A stretch of DNA of 64,000 nt from Massospora cicadina (GCA_022478985.1 JAKSZP010009563.1:28482-92481); one strand, 5' to 3'; counted from the stretch's first letter, positions 1 to 13,129 are shown. Notes: a model not told the origin generated them from the letters alone. Translations and numbers: made by a program.

Positions 1-2340
1 AGAGTATGTAATTGGAAGTACTGGCCAAAGCGTTGGGCCTAATAATAGTTCAAACTCAACTCTGGATAATAGTCTCCATACTATTATCAGACAATACATT
101 CTATACAATGCTAAGTGCACGAGGAAATCAAACCTGTGGTGTAAAATGATCACTAGGGTTGTTTGCCAATAAGAACAAACTAGTAAATTTTTACAACCCA
201 AATACTAACAAGCATGTCTCTGGCTCAACCATTGCAGCCTTTAGTAAATTCCCAGTGCTCTATGATCTGTACAAATTTTGATGGGCCAACGCTGTACAAA
301 AAGTGGCATTGGTACTCTTAATTTGACTCCACTATTGCCAACAGCTCCTTGTCATATATAGAGGCGTTGGTCTCTTCAGGCTTTATCTTTTGACTGAAAT
401 AGTAAATGGATAATCTATGTCATCCTCACCTGTTAAAAGAGGACATGACCAGTTGGGCAAATGGATGCAATAAGTACTCATATAAAGGTTTTTCTGGGTC
501 AACATGAGCCAAAATTAGAAGTTAAATAAAGTTCCCTTATTTTGAAAGTCCTATTATTTTTCTGAGACCCAACATAAAATCACCTTCCCTGTTAATTAAG
601 TAAAAGGTATTTCCACCAAGGGAGATCCTTGAAGAATTATCTCTAAAATGGATGATTCTAAGAAATCTTTGAACGGTTTTCTAATTGGTTGGGTCTTTTA
701 ATCCTTGATGGCTTAAACTTTGTCTATAATACCTCTAACCCTCCCTCAAAAAAACATTTTCTAAAAATATCACTTATGACACGTTAAAATTGCATTATGA
801 AAACTTTTAACTTGGTTACCACCTCATCTAAGACTTTCAAAACAAATCTATATCCTTAATTTGCTGAACTTTAGACTTAAGAACACCAGTACATCACCCA
901 ATGTATGAAAAAGCAACTGCGGCCTAATAATTCTCTAAGCACATGATCTATTTGGCATTTGAAAAGTGCATGGCGTTTTTAGCTTAAAATGAAACACCTG
1001 ATACTAAAAACTACCATATGGCATTTGAATGCTATAAACTTCTGGTGAGATTGGTATAATGATACTTGATGAGACGCCTCTACCAAGTCCAACTTGATAA
1101 ACCAGTGCTTTCTAAGATCATTGGTAATATGTTCTCAAAGGGTGTCATGGGGTAAGGGTAAGATTCTTCTACCTCATTTAGCTTGCTGAAGTCTACACAA
1201 GGGCAGAGATCACTGCTATCTTTAGACATCAGTATTATTGGGGAGCCTACCAAAGATTTAAAGTGTACAATTTATCCAGAGGACAACATGAATCTAAAGT
1301 AATTAAAAAATTTTCTATAAATCTATTGTTCTAAGTATAAAAATTAGACAACCTTGAGGAATGTCAGAGTCTGTCTTGAAATGTAAATTGAGGGAGAATA
1401 GCAACATGCGTCAAGTTTAAGGAGTCCTGAGCTCCAAACGCAGCGTTATACTCACTATATTCCTTGGAAATGTGATGGATGAGGCTTCTCCTGATTTAAT
1501 CTAAAGTTCCTCTGATGTAGAATTCTTGGTGTGAATTACCATTGTGTGGAAAACAATAGAGTGGGATAGATGGTATCTCCTTAGTTTAATATTAGTCTGG
1601 TGTGATAAACAATGCTACCACCTCATCTTCAATACCATGGGATAGGTTAGATGGTCAAGGGTGCAGAAGCTCTTCAAATAATTGTTTCAGCTTCCCAATG
1701 ATGAGATTTCTGCTTATTCTCTATAAGATAACATGTTAGGTAGAGTCAGCTAAAGTAGCCTCGCCTGCTTCTTTTAGAGTTAAGCCCTACCCCTATTAAA
1801 CTCAGGATTTAAATAGTTCTCATTTGCCCCAGTGTTTACTGTGTAGACACTTCCTCTTCTTGGTTAACTTTATGGACTAATTTAAGTGATAAGAGTGAAT
1901 AGAAGTAATGGGCAATATTTCCTTTAATGGCATAGGTATTGTGACCAGATACTTGGGTAGCAAGCCTCTCAGGCCTGCTCTTGATGGAATCTTTAGGTTT
2001 TGCTATATTTTAAATATTACCTTCTACTTCTGGACCTATGGGTGGTTCCACCTTGGATTTTCAGAAGCACAAGAGCTCAAAGTCTCCATTTTAAAAGAAC
2101 TTTCCTCTCCACTTTTAAATTCCATAGCAATCATTAAATTTCATGTGTGGCTTTTTTCAATCTTAAGCTGTTGCTCTACATCCAAAGCTCATTCTATCTC
2201 CTCATCCAGATTCTCAGCTAGGCGCGTCTCCACAAAGGTGAGAGTAGGCTCTGGTGTAATTTTATCTAAATATACGCTGTAGCATTTTTAGGATAACCTT
2301 AGCGGAATGAGAAAAAAGGATAAGTATAATGCATATTCTA
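1..2340 (-). pseudogene. Ty3/gypsy pol remnant (T1): pre-RT, RT and RNase H
   Basis: The minus strand carries a heavily stopped and frameshifted Ty3-type polyprotein fragment. At about 1145-1250 it reads SPIILMSKDSSDLCPCVDF followed by KLNEVEE and YPYP, the usual N-terminal RT block (SP-LFVKK-DGS-R-CVDYR-LN). About 60 residues on, a degraded PYGSF and TFQ block at about 960-1040 fits the PFGL-NAP-TFQ motif. RNase H traces (AVGNSGV, then ICTDHRAL) lie at about 250-400. Upstream at about 2080-2280, an acidic stretch with LAENLDEEIE may be the gag or protease linker. The 3' part, with integrase, would lie left of the window. No LTR was recognised, and no reading frame is intact. Confidence 0.65.
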
Positions 2341-4595
2341 CACCGTTTTTTCCTTGTGAAGTCATCAACAAAGCTGATCAGGCGCGTTTTGGCTCTCATT
2401 TGGGCAATCCACTCGGTCAATCAGTTAAATGCATTCATTATGGGACTCAGGAAGAGTGTCTTGTTTATTAAAGAGAAAATTAATCCAGGTTGCATTTTTG
2501 ACAAGTAACATTTTTAAGTTGTGCTACTTGATCCGCAAATATACTATCCCTACAGTTGCTTATGTTAAAAGACCCTGGAAACAGCTTTATTAAATCATCA
2601 TGGAATCTTTCTAAGGTCATCACCAACCATGTGTGGCTGTGTAGGGCTTACTTAAATTAAAATTTCTTATTGTTAGTAACATCAGGCAACCACCTATTCT
2701 CCACCCAATAAATTATATGCAACATGAACACCATTAAAATGATCAATAGAATAGTAGTTAGATGCTGGTCTCAAGAATGCAAAATTGGTTGCACATGCAT
2801 CTTAACTGTTTCACTTCAAATTTATTAAAAATATGAGTATCCTATATAATGTAATGAACAAGCTCCTTCCATTAGTCAAATGAGAAAAGTTGCGTAAAAC
2901 TGACCAGGTAACGGTTATAAGTATGATGTAATACTGGAAAGGAATCTTTTGTTCTGCCTACCACCAATTTATAAGCTAATTAAACCTTTGACTTTGTCAT
3001 TACTATGCATAAACATAGATAAACTCTTTGCCCATGTGAGGGAAAAGTGAGACGCCACCAGGTATATAAGTTCAGCGTTTAGGTTAAATCTATTAAGGAT
3101 TCGTTATAATGATTTATCCTGATAGATATAAATATAGTTTAAAACCTTTAAATTTGATCTTCCTCAAGCTGGATCTTTTCAAGGGCATAGAATTGAAGAA
3201 GAAAACAACTCTAATTCATTTATAAAAATAAAGAAGATAAATATGTGAGCTTTTTATGAGCATACATAATTTTTGCTTTGGTACTTAAATCTTGTAAAAT
3301 TTTTGACAAAAAAATAATGATTAGCCTTTTATTGACGGCTTATTTAAAGCCATACTCCATTTTTATTAATGAGACGTTCACCAAATCCAAAATTTTGCTT
3401 CTTTTTATCACCTTTTATATATGTGTTCTGAGGAGTGGTAGCATAGCAGGGTGGTTCCTGCTCCACTCTGGGTCGGGTTTTGATAAAAAAAAGGTTTAAA
3501 CAGCACAGGCTAAAAAACTCAGTGTGGTATATTTGTCCCAAGGTCGACCCACCTCATTTACTTTTTATATGTGTTTTCTTTTATGCATTTTGTTGAGTTT
3601 TTAATAGCTGGATTTTTTTCATTAAATTGGAACCCTATATATAGGGCAAACCTTCCATTCTTTTAATTTAGATTTTATTCTCAATGGTATGGATTTATTT
3701 GATAAAGCTTATATACTGTCATACCCAATTTAATGTGAGGAAATATTCATTGATAATTTGCATAAATATAAACTTTTAAATTCAAAATTTGCATAATCAT
3801 TACATATACAATAATACGTATATATAATAATATGGTACTGTATATGTGTTTGCTAATATAATATATATTTCTTAAGAAAAGACGCGTTATAGAGAAATCA
3901 AATTATGCTGGGTCACTCAAAGTGGAGTATGAATGTTTTAAAAAATTCAGTCCATCTGACATCAAATTTGGAAAATCATCAGAGGACATATAAGATATCA
4001 AAAATTATAGTAGTTTGGGTGCCAATTACATGCAGCCACCGGTATTGCAATTATCTTTAATTTAATAATAATTTTTAGTTAGGTAACCCTGTACCTCCAC
4101 ATTAACCTAATTGAATATTAATGATTACTAGATTGAAAAGTACTTGATAATGAAGGCTTTGTGTGCATATTACCTGGCCTAATAATACTCTGTTTATAAG
4201 AAAAACTTTGTTATGTTTAAAAGCTCCAGTTAAGATAACAACTCACATAAGACCCCTACAAACTCTTAGATTAAACAAAGTATCACTGTGATTAAATCAA
4301 AGTAGAACTTATAGCCAAGATATAAATTCCCATGCTGACTCTGACTTCAAGAAGCTTAAGTATGATCTTCTCAAGCATCTTGAGAATTGAAAAACTGCAA
4401 ACATCACATAATTCGCATATAGCATCTCTTTATGAAACAATTTTAAAGAGCATAAGCATTTTGAGTATAATTTAGTTACTGACAAGGTTTCATATAAACA
4501 AGACTATCTCTTCATATATCCTCCTTAATTTTTCTCTGAGGATATCAAGACATAGGTAATAACTTCATAAACAAACAACTCGATTTTCTTGCATG
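2341..4595. other. AT-rich stretch with no recognised gene
   Basis: I see only short, AT-rich frames with no known motif on either strand. A small island at about 3430-3545 is less AT-rich and codes in both directions, which argues against a real protein. It may be a fragment of an unrecognised repeat. Confidence 0.5.
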
Positions 4596-5894
4596 TTGAA
4601 TTCTTTGAGGTACACTGACCAGAAGACAAGCATTACCAAATATCAAAGAGCAAAATAATGTATAAAACTGACAAAAACAAAACGACATGCTAAAAGAAGT
4701 GGTAAAAACTCACCAAATGAAAAACACAACCAACCAGGTGGAACAATTGATAATCGCTTATACAACCATGACAGAAGGTGAGGTATATCAGGGTGCTCAT
4801 TCTTAGCTGCAGATTCATCCGCCCAGAGTAAAGCACGGCCAAGTCTGAGAGCAAGGCATTAGGGCATTGGAAGTATGCAGTGTGAGGTTGCTGATGAGCA
4901 GATATATTTGCAAATTATCAGTTTTTTAAATTGCTTAATGTACAGGGAAAAAGCATTATCCCACTTGATGCAAGCGGCAGGATGATTGGCAAATAAAGAT
5001 TTTGGTGTGAGTGGTTTTAACATGGGATCCTGCAAATCAATACCACTTGCTGAATTGCGTCAATGGCTTGTTTATGGATATTGTGTATATTATGCTTTAT
5101 TAGCAGCTTTGGGTTGGAATAATAATGGGAGGATGAATACCTTTGGCAAGTGTCACCATGGTTTGGCAACAGATCTGAGGAGGGGATGACAATCTGTCAT
5201 GGCAGCTGCTTCTACAGCAAGCTGGTAGCTATTATGGAACAGATCAGCGTTCAATCATGCAGAGTAAAAACTCCAATTAAACTGAATGGGGGTTTCTGAG
5301 TGGACGGACATCTCAATGTGGACATCAGATTCTTTATTAATTACCCAAACATTGACTTAAACAAATAAGCCCCAAGTGTTATGGTTAAATTGGACTGGGG
5401 CGTTAGGATATTGTTAGGATGTGGCTGGAAATTGGGAGGAGGCATGGGATCAACCCATTGTTCAGGACAGTTCATAATTGGTGGGAGAATTTGTGGCACT
5501 TTTCTAAGAAGGAGCCCAATTAGGTGCTTCAGTCTTTGGGGGAGGGGGTAGACTAGTACTCCATACAAAAAGGGCACAGGGTTGGCGGCATATTGGAGGC
5601 CTGCGGATGAAGCTTTGGAGCTGGCAGGACCTGCAAGGGAGGGAACTTTCGTTTATGAGTGATCTAACTCAAAACAGTACAGACAGATAGTCTGCCTGTT
5701 TTCAATGCAGAAGAAGAACAGATGGTCACGGGCAGAAGGGATGACGTCGCAGGAAGAATTGTCAAGAATAATTAATAAAATCATGTCTGATAATGGCAAA
5801 CGCCCAAGACCCAGCAAGGCGTGTGCCCTATCTGAGACCGAAAATTATAAGAAGGGGTTGGAGCTGTAGGCTTCAAAACATTCCATAAGCTCCT

Positions 5895-6928
5895 AGTCAC
5901 GAAATTAACAAGCTGGATTTCTCCTGAGACTATCAGAATTAGGGTTTTGGTTAGTTGGGCATGATTGCCAACTAATTGCCTAGTTTGGTATTATACAATG
6001 TTATAATATTAATTAGTTTAGATTCAGCGGAATCTGCATTAAATGCCAAGTGCCATTTGTGGGTCATTGTGGGAATTACCAGTGGAAAGCCAATGAATTT
6101 ATTACCAAGCATTCAACTATGATTCCATTGACTAACTCAGAGCACTGGAAACTCATGCCGAGGATGCTTAAAGTTTTATGTAATTTAAAATAAATTATAT
6201 CATCAACTGGCAATTTGTGCTGAGGATGGATCGACCTAATCTAAGAATATTAAATCAGTTAATAGACAAGCAGATTGGGAGGAGATCATTACCATGAATG
6301 ACTGATGATTTATTGAAGTGTCAGTTTGGATGGCTAAGGGGTTTTCATAGGCGTGGTAGCCTATAGCATAAATAATCATTCTACCCCTAAATAAAGATCT
6401 CTCTCGCCCATTTGATTTTAGTTGTTAGTAGTCCATCAGCTAGATCAAAGGAAAATTTGACTGAAGATCCTTGAAGTTGGCGTGAGGTGACATGTCTGAA
6501 GCGGCTGATGCTGCAGCTCATATATCTCCTCCCTATGAGGAACCAGAGGGAACCTGGCCAACCAGCTATTGATGATGATGTGCTGACTGGCTGTTAGCCC
6601 TGCAGGATGCAGCGCAGGAGTGCCTTGGCCACCCATGATGGGGACAAGACTCTCCAGGTCATTCCCAGATGGGTTGGCAAAGGGTCATGATGGCGGGGCA
6701 GTATGGGAGTGCCTTGGCCGCCCAGGATGGGGGCAGGGCTCGCCAGGGCACACCACGGACCTTGGGGCTAAGGAGAAGTCGTTGGTCTTCTGTGTTGGTG
6801 GGTTAGACATGACCTTTAAGGGGTTGGTACACCTATGAAGGCAAAATGGAAAAGGGTCAACCAGTCTCCAAATTGGTTGGCCTGGCACTCTATTGGATGC
6901 CACTGCTTGGAAAAATGATTTTCTAACA
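5895..6928. repeat. Solo LTR inserted in HL-1
   Basis: HL-2 homology breaks at 5894 and resumes at 6929. The 5 bp ctcct occur on both sides (5890-5894 and 6929-6933), the duplication size usual for Ty3 elements. The right end is TAACA; the left end AGTCACG is probably a mutated TGTCACG. The orientation is unknown. The GC-richer overlapping frames inside (6445-6903) run on both strands and look like chance frames. Confidence 0.65.
6617..6794. repeat. Imperfect 89-bp tandem duplication inside the solo LTR
   Basis: The string ggagtgccttggcc occurs at 6617 and again at 6706, each followed by a similar block (gcccaggatggggcag type). This looks like a local duplication in an LTR, of the kind often found in U3 regions. 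Confidence 0.55.
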
Positions 6929-7527
6929 CTCCTGATGGAGCACCGCGAGGGGAAAGTAGGTGGGCAAATAAATGAACTGAACTTTCAAAAGTGCTGTCCT
7001 CTGGGAGCAGGGTCCAAGCCCTGAGGAGAGAGGTTTTCTGGAAAACCAGAAGCACAGTTTCTGCAGTGGAAGCGTCAGCATTTCAAGTGAAGCTGAGGTT
7101 AAAGTACCCATTATAGGGGCTTAAATTAATAGTTATGGCAGGATGCAGCTGCATTTGCTAGATAAATATTTTTTCTTATCATTATATAGGAATAATTTCG
7201 CACAGTTAACCCAAAGGCTCAAAACACGTGCTGCTCTAAGGGAGCACCAGGGAGAAAAAGTCACCGCCTGGGTACAAGTGAGGCGGGCATTGAGTCCTAG
7301 TGAGGAATGAATCATCCCAATGATTCGGTAGAGCTGAACAAACCAGTCTGAGCGCATTTTCTTGCTGAAAAGAAAATGCTGTTAGGAGCTTTGCTGCAGC
7401 CCCATACTGAAATATCTGGTGGAGAATCCAAGGACATTGGGTGTGAACAGCTGTGGGAGTTTAAGGTCTTTATTTTGTCTTGCCTTTTACAAAAATTTGC
7501 TCATAAGTTATTACAAGCGAAAAAAAG

Positions 7528-8559
7528 TTGGTTTCCTGCACTTAGGTCTAATAGATTAAGATATGAGTTCACTTAAATATTTCATCTCCAGTACATGCCT
7601 TCAACAGTGTTAGGCCTGATATTTTTAGCCACCTTCTAAGTAAATCTAACCAATGGTGAGTGTAGCATTGCCTCATTCCTGTATGTGTATGTTGAAGCTG
7701 TTAAAGAAATATGAGCACTATAAGGTTTGATTATTTTATTTTTTAATGTCCATAAGGATATAGTACCTAATTTGAAAAAACTTTACACTTAAATTAGAGT
7801 TAAAAACTGTTATAAACATTATTCTATCTAAGCAGAGAGTAAGTATGAAAGAGCAAGCTGACATGAGCATTAGATTTGTGGTAGAATCATTGTCTGCCTT
7901 CACTAATTAATTATACAAAGAGACACAGACAATATTAAATCAATTATGCTTTCAATTATAGATGCTGTTGCTTCTAAAATTAATGGCTAGAACCAATATA
8001 CTCATCTGGCTATGTACATCATTTCTTTTTAGCGATTTCTAAGCTATATTATGATTTCTAGGATGCTTGCTAGAAGTTGGTGATAACCACAATCATTAAT
8101 CTATTAAAAGTTATTAAACGATACACTGAGTCTTAAAAAGTTAAGGAACTAATGCCAAAATAAGCGGAAGCATAGATAACTACTTTAAAAAGTCAGACAA
8201 TTGAGGGTGAGCGTTATTAAAAAGTCTTATTAAGAAGGCTGAGAAAAGATATTCTGGTGTAAAGTCATATATCTTTTTTGCCAATATGGCACCTGTAATT
8301 GTAGTCTAATCAATCCAAATTTCTCACTTAATCTGTATTGAGACCTGCTCTGGCGACAATCTTTAAGGTGGTTGTAAAGATTTTGATTAATAAATCTTAG
8401 TATGTTTTGCCAAATTGAGACTAATAAGAAACTAAATGCAAAATAAGTTGATGCCTTAGTTCCTGAAGAATCTTACCTCAATTTGAGTCTTTGGAAGCCC
8501 AAAAGTCGTTAATATAGCAAAAAAGAATGATCAATTTGGTTCCCTGTTGTCTCATTCCA
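7528..8559. other. No recognised gene; possible upstream pol of the next entry
   Basis: The stretch is AT-rich with many stops. It lies just upstream of a plus-strand integrase remnant, so the missing RT and RNase H could once have been here. I could not recognise any of their motifs. Confidence 0.35.
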
Positions 8560-8960
8560 TAAAAAACATTCACAGCCTGGTAATGGTCAAGAAGCATGTA
8601 CACATGATTATAGAAGATCGCACCACCCTTTGTCATGGAGGAGCTCATAAAACTTCTGATGGATCAAGGACCGCTACTATTCTATAGGTATTGGACTCAT
8701 AAATGAGTTAGTGAATGATTGTATATCATGTTAAAAGTAAGCTGCCCGAAAAGTAATTTTTAATATCAGCTGACCACTACCCCAACTATTATTACACATT
8801 ATTCTCTTGAATTGTCGTGTATCTCTTATACAATCTACAAGTGGGAACAAGTATATCATAGTATTAAGCAAATAATTCACAAAATGAGTTAATGATGTTG
8901 CTCTCCTTGAGCAAACTCAGGCTATACAAACTTCCTGCACTAACTCATCTTCACCCACCA
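8560..8960 (+). pseudogene. Ty3/gypsy integrase remnant
   Basis: The plus strand shows a zinc-binding block (CHGGAHKTSD, then degraded YW and a Cys near 8740). About 30 residues later, at about 8833-8915, comes GNKYIIV followed by FTK and VALLEQTQAI with stops between them. This matches the integrase core pattern GNKYILV-D-FTKWVEA-AL. The fragment is short, stop-ridden and without visible LTRs. Its strand is opposite to neighbouring T1 and T2a, so it belongs to a separate insertion. Confidence 0.6.
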
Positions 8961-10699
8961 AAGTTTGTCATCATTTTTTATTATGTAATAATAGAAAAAA
9001 GTCAACTCTAGGTGGTTAAGATCATCGTAACATCTTTAGGAACTTAATAACTCCTCACAGCACCTTGAAATTCAAAACAAATGAGAATGTATAATGATAT
9101 AATGGAACTTTGATTTTGACCCTATATAAAAATAACTAAGTTGGATACTTAGCATTAAAACCAACAATTTACAGTGCTTCTAAAGCATACCTGCATTAAA
9201 AACGATGTCTATATGATGTCAGCATTGTTTAGGTTTTGTAAAGACGTTTTTCTGAAGTACCAGCTTTACTAACCAAGGATTTCATCACTGATAGTAATAA
9301 AGATCTCTGAAAAAGTCATGAAAAGATTATCTTAAAACATCACATATCTTTAAAAAAAGTTGCTATGACCAACCTAAATAAGATGGTCTTTAAGGAAGGT
9401 AAGGATTCAACTAAAACTAGACAACCCTCTGACTACATTTCAGATATAAAAGGTGGTATTTTATTCCACAATAATATTAACCCATAAGCGACAAACTTGA
9501 GTCTGTCTGGGAAGGACCCTACTAATCACATATAGTAGAGGTAACAGATACCTCATATCTTTTTATCATCATGGATTTCTAGCAACATAGTCTATGACTA
9601 ATTCCTATGTTGATACTTGAACCCCAATTTCTTTGAATGGAGTAAAGTCTGGCATCATAATATGCTCTCCAAAGAAGAACATTGTGCAAGGTGTAGCATA
9701 TCTTGTTTTCTTTATTAAATGCCTCTTTTTGGGAACTATAATAATTAGCCTCTATATTATTGTAAGCTGGCAACTGCACATGTTTGCAAATATTTAAAAC
9801 TTAACTAACAAGACTTAATGCCATATTAAAAAAGCGCAATTTGAGCCATTAACATTTCAGGTAAATGAGACCCTGTTTACGTCAAAAATACCTAGGAAAT
9901 GGTTTCCTAGAATATACTAAAATTATACTGATTAACATCTACTAAACTAAGAACAAGGTAAAAATTAATAGGGATATTATTTTCATATTGAGGTGATTCA
10001 TGACAATTTTCTTGACCACATATTAGAAACATTGGCATCAGTTGCCAGAGAATAGCCTTACTAAATTCAATTACCTGCAGCATTTGAAATGCTATTAATC
10101 AGAACTTCCATTGACTCGCTTGTAAAGTTGTGCAATTGCACCTGCAAGTCTGTTAACCTAAAATCTATTGGGATTTTGCTTAATAACTCTTGGAAGACTG
10201 ATTGCCAATCAGATATAATCAATCCCATAATCAGCATTGATGCTAATTTTTTTCTTGAACGCCTAACAGTCATTGAAATAGCTCCAAATAAATTGAATGC
10301 TAAGTCAGAGCTTCTTTAGCAAAAGCCTAAGCATATTAACACTAATGAATGAAATCGTCATCATCCCAATTATTTTAAGCATTAATTTTGGAACATGTTG
10401 TTAAAGCATAACTTGGTTAATATTTCAACACATCCCTCAACTTAGTTAATTTATTTTCTTTTAACAAATCATCTGATGCAAGCTCCTTTACAGTAACAAG
10501 CTAGGAGTTATAGTACCACTATAATGTATACCATCGTCACTGACATGGCAGGTTGGTCCTTGGTACAACCCATCACGTCCTAAAGGCGGCAAAACCCCCA
10601 TTGTCATCATACGTCACCAAAAAACTTGAAGGCAATGTACTTAATGTAACCACGAGGAATTTGTTGCCAAAAAATTGGTGGAATTAAGCCGTGCCTAAA
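8961..10699. other. No firm gene; possible gag fragment at 10067-10273 (minus)
   Basis: A 68-codon open frame on the minus strand at 10067-10273 is hydrophilic and helix-prone (DWQSVFQELLSKIP, then DLQVQLHNF) and could be a coiled-coil gag piece. It has no diagnostic motif. The remainder is AT-rich and closed in all frames. Confidence 0.3.
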
Positions 10700-10714
10700 A
10701 TTATCAGACATTTT
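10700..10714. repeat. Target-site duplication, left copy, of HL-2
   Basis: The sequence attatcagacatttt is identical to 12636-12650. It lies directly outside the element's 3' end. Confidence 0.85.
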
Positions 10715-12635
10715 TTATTTAACTGAGGTAAGCTGACCAGGGGATGGACATTACCAAACCAAAACTAAAATCATAATAATAAAAATAATGATTCAAACAA
10801 AACGTAAAAATGGATGGATCAATTGAATCATACCTAATAAAATATCCAACCAGGTGGGCAGCGAATACTGCTATCCCTCCATGGTGGATGGGGAGGGGGG
10901 GTCAGGGGGCTCATCTTCAGCCGCATCCATCTCATCCCAGAGTAGGGTGCGTGTTAAGGCAGATAGTAAGGGTGTGGGGTCATCAGTGGTATGGGGTTTG
11001 ATATCCTTGATGACTGGAACTTCCAAATAGTTGCCAGCCATCATAATGCCAACGATGTATTTAGCCAAAGCGTCTTCAGCTTTGAGGCGGGTGTCTAGGA
11101 GTTTAATGAACCTGGCAATGTTGGTTCAAGTTGTTTTTGCTTTTGGATTCCGTGCTACTGTTACCACGCTCTGGATGGCTTCAGTGACGTTTTTGTGTGA
11201 AGTTTTCATATTGATCTTACTTTGTGTAGTAAGATATTTGGGGATAATGGGAGGTGGAATTCCTCCTGTGAGCGCAGCCACAGATTTGGCAGCAGCTTTG
11301 CAGAGCAGATGGCAATCTGGTGTGGCGGCTGCTTCTACTGCAAGCTGGTGGTCACTGTAGAACGGTTTGGCGTTAGGTTATGGGACATATTTCTGAGGCA
11401 GGAATTTTGCATCCCATTCTGTGTTACAGAGCCGCTCAACTTGCAGTGACGGTTCCTCAATGATGTTACCTGATTCATCGATTTCATCCAATAATTCCCA
11501 TGAGTTTTGATTGAATTAGATTGGGGAATCAGCGTATGGTTGGGGTTTTTTCAATTCATTTGTGGAAGCATGGGATTGAACTGGGATCCAATCTGATGTT
11601 TGATTGGAGGAATTATTTATGGCATTGGGGTGGGGAGGAGGCTGATTGGTGGCTGCAAGTTTAGCTGCAGCAACAGGCTTTGGGGGTGGAGGAGGTAGGA
11701 TTGTGCCTCATACCTGAAGTTGTACAGGGTGGGCTTCAGATTGGAGGTCAGTGGATGAGTCATCCAATCCATTTGAAGTGGTTGAGTAGGGGCACTTGCA
11801 TTTCGAGTGGTTTAACTCAGAACATGATGGACAGATTATCTGCCCACCCTTGACGCAGGCCCAAAACGGATGGTTGGGCGCTGAGGGAATAACAGTGCGC
11901 AGCAGAATTGCCACCGCAATTTCACTAAATTCAGGGCTTATTGTGGCATATGCCCGAGGCCCAGCAAGTCGTGTGGCCCCATTTGGTATCACAAATTATA
12001 AGATGGGGTTGGAGCCATAGGCTGCCAAACTGGCCATCAGCTCCTGTTGGAGCACTTCAGGGGGAGGTGGGTGGGCAGGCCAGCAAACTGGACCACCAAA
12101 GTGGTGTCCGCTGGGAGCTGAGTCCAAGTTGTGGGGAGAGGGGTGCCATGGAATACCAAGGGCACAGTTGCTGCAGTGGTAGCGTCAGCTTTGCAGGTAA
12201 AGCCGAGGTTGAATACCCCTTGTAGGGGCAGAAATTGATAAATCCGGCGGGTATCATCACCACCTGTGCCATTTTGATAATGGCTTGGTCATCATAGGAG
12301 AAGAGTTTATCATATTTGACCCTAGGGCCAAAATGCATGTTGCTCCAGGGGAGCACTAGGGGGCAGTGTGGTACCGTTTGGGTACAAGCAAGGTGGGCGT
12401 TCAAGTCCTTGGGCAGAACGAATCAGCCCATGGGGCTGGAATGACTGGGTGAACCAGTATTAGCGCGTTTTCCTGCCAGATGGAAAATGGCGGGGGGAGT
12501 TTCACCACTGCCCCACGCTGGAGCAGCTGGAAGAGCATCTGAGGACATTGGAGTGAAACTACTACGGGCAAATATGATTTGTTTTTTAAATTCATGTAAT
12601 TTGGCTTGGAAAGTTATGCCAAGCAGAAAGAAAGT
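10715..12635 (-). mobile_element. Half-LINE copy HL-2: non-autonomous LINE relative with ORF1-like protein only
   Basis: This is a 1.92-kb retroposed unit with a perfect 15-bp target duplication. The 5' end is at 12635. A broken reading frame starts near 12540 (MSSDALPAAPAWG). It runs through a domain resembling LINE ORF1 at about 12060-12330 (VKYDKLFSYDDQAI, then ELMASLAAYGSNP), then a clear CCHC knuckle at 11792-11833 (CPSCSELNHSKCKC), a proline-rich linker (ILPPPPPKP), and a C-terminal domain at about 11000-11390 (LAVEAATPDCHLL, KAAAKSVAAL). A few stops and at least one frameshift (near 12057) disable it. There is no endonuclease or RT anywhere in the unit. The 3' end (about 10715-10790: actgaggtaagctgacc) matches the 3' end of the LINE at 12970-13030, suggesting mobilisation by that LINE's machinery. 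Confidence 0.75.
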
Positions 12636-12650
12636 ATTATCAGACATTTT
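12636..12650. repeat. Target-site duplication, right copy, of HL-2
   Basis: The sequence attatcagacatttt is identical to 10700-10714. It lies directly outside the 5' end. Confidence 0.85.
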
Positions 12651-12960
12651 GATATCAGTAAAAATAAATATAAAAAAGCTATTAAGATTGTTTTGTTCTT
12701 TTGTCTTCCTTTTATTATCAGTTTTAATAGTTAAATGCATGCTCATAAAAACTTAGCATTCACTCTAATCACAAGTTTGCCATTGATGAGGACCTTATTA
12801 GTATAGGCATCCAATGCTGATTTACAATGCCCTCAAAGTGTCCAATCCAGAGCTAGTCCAACTTATTCTGTCATTAAAGCTGTAGGTGTCACAATAACTG
12901 ACCTTATTGGCAATTTCAAAAAAATGAAAGAGCTGGAAGCTTGGAAGCTCCATATTTTAA
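12651..12960. other. Short unannotated spacer between HL-2 and the LINE
   Basis: I see no motif. Before HL-2 inserted, this sequence was continuous with the region left of 10700. Confidence 0.5.
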
Positions 12961-13129
12961 ATTTTAAATTTATTGCGGGGAAGGCTGACCATGGGACGGA
13001 CACTTCCGAATATGACTCAGACGAGACAAAACTTAGTACCAGGGGAGGCGCCCCAGAGAAGTGATGCTATCTCTTGTTGCCAGCGGGAACGCCACTTATG
13101 GGAAGGGGGAGGGAACGTGTGTAGGGGAC
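12961..13129 (-). other. LINE 3' UTR and tail
   Basis: On the minus strand it ends GGTCAGCCTTCCCCGC, then AATAAA, then two TTTAAAA-like units. The block ctgacc-(a/t)ggg-a-gga-att at about 12985-13015 is conserved at the 3' ends of HL-1 (about 4612) and HL-2 (about 10733), as expected of a sequence the LINE RT recognises. Confidence 0.65.

Larger units (their letters stand above)
4596..7527 (-). pseudogene. Half-LINE copy HL-1, ORF1-like only, interrupted by a solo LTR
   Basis: By eye this is homologous to HL-2 (10715-12635) along its length, once the 5895-6928 insertion is removed. The 5' end (right) matches HL-2 around 7260-7450 and stops near 7527. A knuckle remnant reading ICLYCFELDHS at about 5675-5705 keeps C-x2-C-x4-H but has lost the last Cys. 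The shared C-terminal domain appears at about 5165-5250 (YQLAVEAAAMTDCHPLL). The 3' end near 4605-4640 (gaggtacactgacc and following) matches the 3' ends of HL-2 and the LINE. No RT or endonuclease is present. Multiple stops make it non-functional. The flanks gattttcttgca and ggtttcctgca may be a decayed target duplication. Confidence 0.65.

Noticed and set aside
3278..3541. Small protein or tRNA-derived SINE at the less AT-rich island
   Set aside because: Frames are open on both strands, there is no internal promoter box pair, and no second copy is in the window.
6445..6903. Overlapping open frames on both strands in a GC-richer patch
   Set aside because: They lie inside a solo LTR with a tandem duplication and show no motif.
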